Assembly: GCA_015680685.1 (NCBI GenBank) | Contig: MNCI01001078.1 | Span: 717-21,992 of the forward strand | Source: Gnetum montanum | Taxonomy: Eukaryota > Streptophyta > Gnetopsida > Gnetales > Gnetaceae | Length of the DNA: 21,276 nucleotides | Reading direction: 5' to 3' | In this document: one piece after another, positions 18,519 through 21,276 of the stretch | Numbering within the stretch: the stretch's first letter is position 1 | How the letters are laid out: each line of letters begins with the position of its first letter | Position numbers and translations under genes: made by a program | Notes under the pieces: model-generated | Databases searched by the model: none | Told to the model about the DNA's origin: nothing | The model's input: the letters and a program-made list of their open reading frames with translations, nothing else

Positions 18519-19592
18519 TACCCCCATGACTAAATGAAAACTTATCCTTGAGTGAACAAGAGGAAGAAGAAGTTCCTTACAAAATATTGGGAAGGTATGG
18601 GATTATTGACTAACATGCAAACTGACTTAGACTAAACAAATAGATTCTAAGTCCCAAGTGTATGAATTTACAAAACATTTTTACAAAATTGGGTATTCAT
18701 GACAAGAGAATTGAACACCCTAGACAAAGCTGACATCCAACTCCTTGGGAAGCTAAAGAAAGAGGGAGAAGATTCATCGATCATGAAGGGTCCTCGTTGC
18801 ATGGTGTTGTTGCCTCTTCCTTAGTGAAGATAATCCCGCTTCCAATCCACTCTTCTTATGCAATCACAACAAAATCATGGATTAGTGTGCGATGTGTAAC
18901 ATATAGATTTTAAGTAGCTTGTCTTGTTGATGGTTACACTTGGCTAAGTTGTGATTATGATGGATTGATTTCATTAATAATGTTAGTGGGAAGGCTGAAA
19001 AATATGGTGAAATGGAAAAGCGGTCCATTAAATTTTGAAAAGTTCAATGCGATGAAATGCTTGAAGAGGGTTTAAGAACTCACAACAATAAAAAGAGAAT
19101 TTCACTAAAAAATATTGTGAAGATGCACACAATTGGATGTCATTAATGGGGCATGCAAAACGATTTGATTGTGAGAATGTCCATGGATAAAGGACTTAAC
19201 TAACCCAACCAAAAGGTATGCAAGTGGGTCCTCCCCAAAGCAGGCACAAGCCCTTTATTGCCCTTACATTACTTAAAATTGAAGAGTATATGGGCCTCAT
19301 GAATGATTAATGGTTATGGAAAGTTAAATACAAAAACCTGAAAGAAACTACCTAAGAATTTTAACACATCAAACCAAGACATCAAATAAGAACATGAAAT
19401 CAGCAGTGAGGTGAGACATGGAAAGCACAAATGGATGAGAGAGAGTGTGTGGAATGGAGTTTTTGATTAAGGTCACATCAAGTCCCTTGTGAGTTTTGTG
19501 GTTAAATGACCTAATAAAATCCATCATTAGTATAGACTAAAACCAACCACATTCAATAACATTGCATCGTCACTCTAAGACCAGTCCACCCC
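18519..19592 (-). other. 3' spacer and polypurine tract of A prime
   Basis: Non-coding in all frames of interest. Reversed, it follows the spacer of element A: the stretch around GACATCCA and GAAAGAGGGAG (18732-18770) pairs with about 13205-13250, AAGTGGGTCC...CCCCAAAG (19222-19240) pairs with 12630-12650, and the last 100 bases pair with 12301-12400. Homology is interrupted by indels, as in neutral DNA. Confidence 0.75.
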
Positions 19593-20370
19593 TGATGGGA
19601 CATGATATTGCATGGGCCACGATATTGCGGTGCACCGTCATATTTATAAATAAGAGGCGGCTCTCCCTTGTTTCTCATCCTAGGCTTAGACCATAGTGAA
19701 ACTTTGGCAGTTTTCCCTCTCCAGAGATAGATTAATTTCCATGTGCCTGTAGTAGGAACTCCAAAGTGAACGGATCTTTATTCGAGTAGACATTGTACCT
19801 GAACGCAAGTTTGTGTACAGCAATAAAGATGAACTTCTTGGATAAACCTTGCAGTGCATGGAATAGGCTAATTAGGACTTTATTTATTGTTATTTACTAT
19901 TTACCATTTAATGCTTTATTAGTTGTTTAATTCTCTCTCAACCCTTCTCTCCTAGTTAAGTGCCTCAGTACGACCGCTTCGAGCACGTGTGTTACGCATG
20001 ATGATCCCAGCAACGATTAGTGTTTGGTAACCACGGTTGCATTGGTTCAGGGTGTGAATGGTAAGTGGGAACGGATGCTGATGCTAGGTTAATTTAGACT
20101 TAGTTAGTTAGTTAAAGTTAGTAATTAGTCTCTGCACCCTTCAACTCATTAGCATAGGAGATAAAAACATAAAAAATATAAAAATCATATACCTTGGACT
20201 TACTTAACCATACACCGTGACAACTACAAGTAAGTTTGGGAAGACAACGAATGATTAACCCTAAGTGTCCCATGAGATGTGTAGGCACTTAGTTTGCGGA
20301 GTTTGACCGGATTGCATGTGTTACGCTCGTATTCGTATGGTTGAGTGTACGAGTACCTTGCCACTCATCA
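19593..20370 (+). repeat. 5' LTR of element B prime, 778 bp
   Basis: Starts TGATGGGACATG and ends CCACTCATCA. It aligns with the element B LTR at 646-1674 in reverse. The U3 is very short (52 bp to the TATA box at 19645) and lacks most of the GATATC units of the other copies. Directly followed by the primer site. The left flank is ACCCC (19588-19592). Confidence 0.92.
19645..19653 (+). promoter_or_regulatory. TATA box of the B-prime LTR
   Basis: TATAAATAA followed by GAGGCGGCTCTCCCTTG, shared with element B in reverse. Transcription would start about 30 bp downstream and run into gag. Confidence 0.75.
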
Positions 20371-20371
20371 T

Positions 20372-20389
20372 TGGCGTTGTTGCTGGGGA
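20372..20389 (+). promoter_or_regulatory. Primer binding site (tRNA-Asp type) of B prime
   Basis: TGGCGTTGTTGCTGGGGA, one base after the LTR end, matches the tRNA-Asp 3' end complement (recalled) at 15 of 18 positions. The three differences are all C-to-T. Confidence 0.82.
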
Positions 20390-20515
20390 CTAAGTGTTTG
20401 TGCGCTAAGTAGAACATAGGATATCACTCACATTGTTGGGAGCTTAAACGAACCCTTAGGATTAATTAAAAGAAAAATTATATAACTGTACAACAACACA
20501 CTGAATTAAATCAAA

Positions 20516-21276
20516 ATGTCTTCTTCTTCTAACAAAAGCAATTCACCACCTAGGGATAGTACAAGAAATAGTCAGCAATCAAAAACACATAACCAAAATC
20601 CGCCAACTCCTCAACAATACTGAGTGGAATATACTCATCTTGATGAGTATATACCCAATTTTACTTTTATCCTCCATCAGGATGAACAGATGCACTGGAG
20701 AGATTTGAAAGGTAACATAGTTTTACCTCCAGATCATGCCATCCCTAACATGCTCCTCTGTGCTTTGGCACATATCGGCATGACTCAGCTCTACGCTGAG
20801 TACGTTATAGGAGATTTTTACATGAGTGATTACAATCCCATAGCCACACAACATTTAAGGAACTCAAGGCAGGAGAGCCAACATACACTGTTGAAGGGTA
20901 AAGGGGTCCCGCACATCCTAAGTGAAATTGGAGATGATGAACCCATTATAACGGGTTCTGTATCGAATGATGTTCCCCCTCCTAACAATGGTGAGGAGGT
21001 GCGGTATCAGAACCTACGCTCCACAATACACAACCCTAGTTCTGATCCCCGTGAATGCCAACTGTTCACTGAGGGAACAACAACACATGACAAGGATGGC
21101 CACTTGGATCGTCATCACGATCAGGGCCGTAGTAGCAGAAGGGAAGGAAAGAAACATCGCCATGGTGATGGTTCTCCTTCTTCTTCTCCTTCATCACACC
21201 ATTCACCCTCTCCTTCCACATCTGGGTGCAGCCACCGAGAGCATAACAGTGAGGATAGAGGTAGATAAAATGAGAG
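20516..21276 (+). pseudogene. Gag N-terminal region of B prime, with one early stop
   Basis: The ATG at 20516 opens MSSSSNKSNSPPRDSTRN, and the frame meets a TGA at 20621-20623 within PQQY-stop-VEYTHLDEY. The same frame then stays open from 20624 (a GTG codon) to a TAA at 21266-21268. The text matches the Gag of elements A and B: DEYIPNFTFILHQDEQ, WRDLKGNIVLPPDHA, and an acidic linker with DEPIITGSVSNDVPPPNN. The last 60 residues are low-complexity, with His/Asp/Arg and Ser/Pro runs (for example SPSSSPSSHHSPSPS). The Retrotrans_gag core and zinc knuckle would lie beyond the window. One or two point changes separate this copy from an open frame, so it decayed less than element A. Confidence 0.85.

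Larger units (their letters stand above)
17647..19592 (-). mobile_element. Partial Ty3/gypsy element A prime, 3' end (minus strand)
   Basis: LTR (17647-18518), polypurine tract (18519-18530, reading GTCATGGGGGTA on the minus strand) and 1.07 kb of 3' spacer homologous to element A 12300-13432. It is cut at 19592 by the B-prime LTR. Its pol, gag and 5' LTR would lie beyond B prime, outside the window. The expected flanking sequence there is AGGGA followed by CATGATTATTGG. Confidence 0.88.
19593..21276 (+). mobile_element. Partial Ty3/gypsy element B prime, 5' end, nested in A prime
   Basis: LTR, tRNA-Asp type primer site, leader and the first part of gag on the plus strand, cut by the window end. 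The DNA to its left (up to 19592) is spacer of A prime, whose homology to element A runs up to the junction, so B prime inserted into A prime. It is the best-preserved coding copy here, but its gag has a stop. Confidence 0.9.

Overview
This window looks like repeat-rich nuclear DNA from a seed plant. It contains no host gene that I can support. Almost everything recognisable belongs to one lineage of Ty3/gypsy LTR retrotransposons, which I place near the Athila/Tat group from the wording of its RT and integrase motifs and its tRNA-Asp type primer binding site. The two LTRs of the one complete element differ at roughly 8-10% of positions (hand alignment), so the insertion is old. Old, still-recognisable insertions in gene-poor DNA would fit a gymnosperm, but that is inference. 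No tRNA, rRNA, CRISPR or bacterial-type operon was seen.

Layout, left to right. (1) 1-1674: the 5' end of a minus-strand element ('B'), with gag remnant, primer site and a 1029-bp LTR. (2) 1675-4544: anonymous AT-rich DNA with a 105-bp unit present as two tandem copies plus one inverted copy, a 30-bp triple repeat and a hairpin. (3) 4545-4651 and 14295-14328: one copy of a repeat I call X, split by the next element. (4) 4652-14294: element 'A', complete from LTR to LTR, plus strand, with a perfect 5-bp target duplication (ATTAC). Inside it gag, protease, RT/RNase H and integrase follow in that order, all broken by stops, frameshifts and lost catalytic residues, then a 1.9-kb non-coding 3' spacer. 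(5) 14329-17508: AT-rich DNA that may hold a decayed minus-strand retroelement. (6) 17509-17646: a second, inverted copy of X. (7) 17647-19592: a minus-strand relative of A ('A prime'), with its 3' LTR and part of its 3' spacer. (8) 19593-21276: a plus-strand B-type element ('B prime') inserted into the A-prime spacer, with LTR, primer site and the start of gag; it runs off the window.

The history can be read from the sequence. X copy 2 still shows the uninterrupted target of A, and X copy 1 still shows the uninterrupted target of A prime, so each copy is the empty-site control for the other. B prime came after A prime. X was duplicated before either insertion, since its copies are about 80% identical. 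None of the elements looks able to move by itself. All base changes in the three primer binding sites are C-to-T or G-to-A transitions, as expected of long-methylated, silenced DNA.
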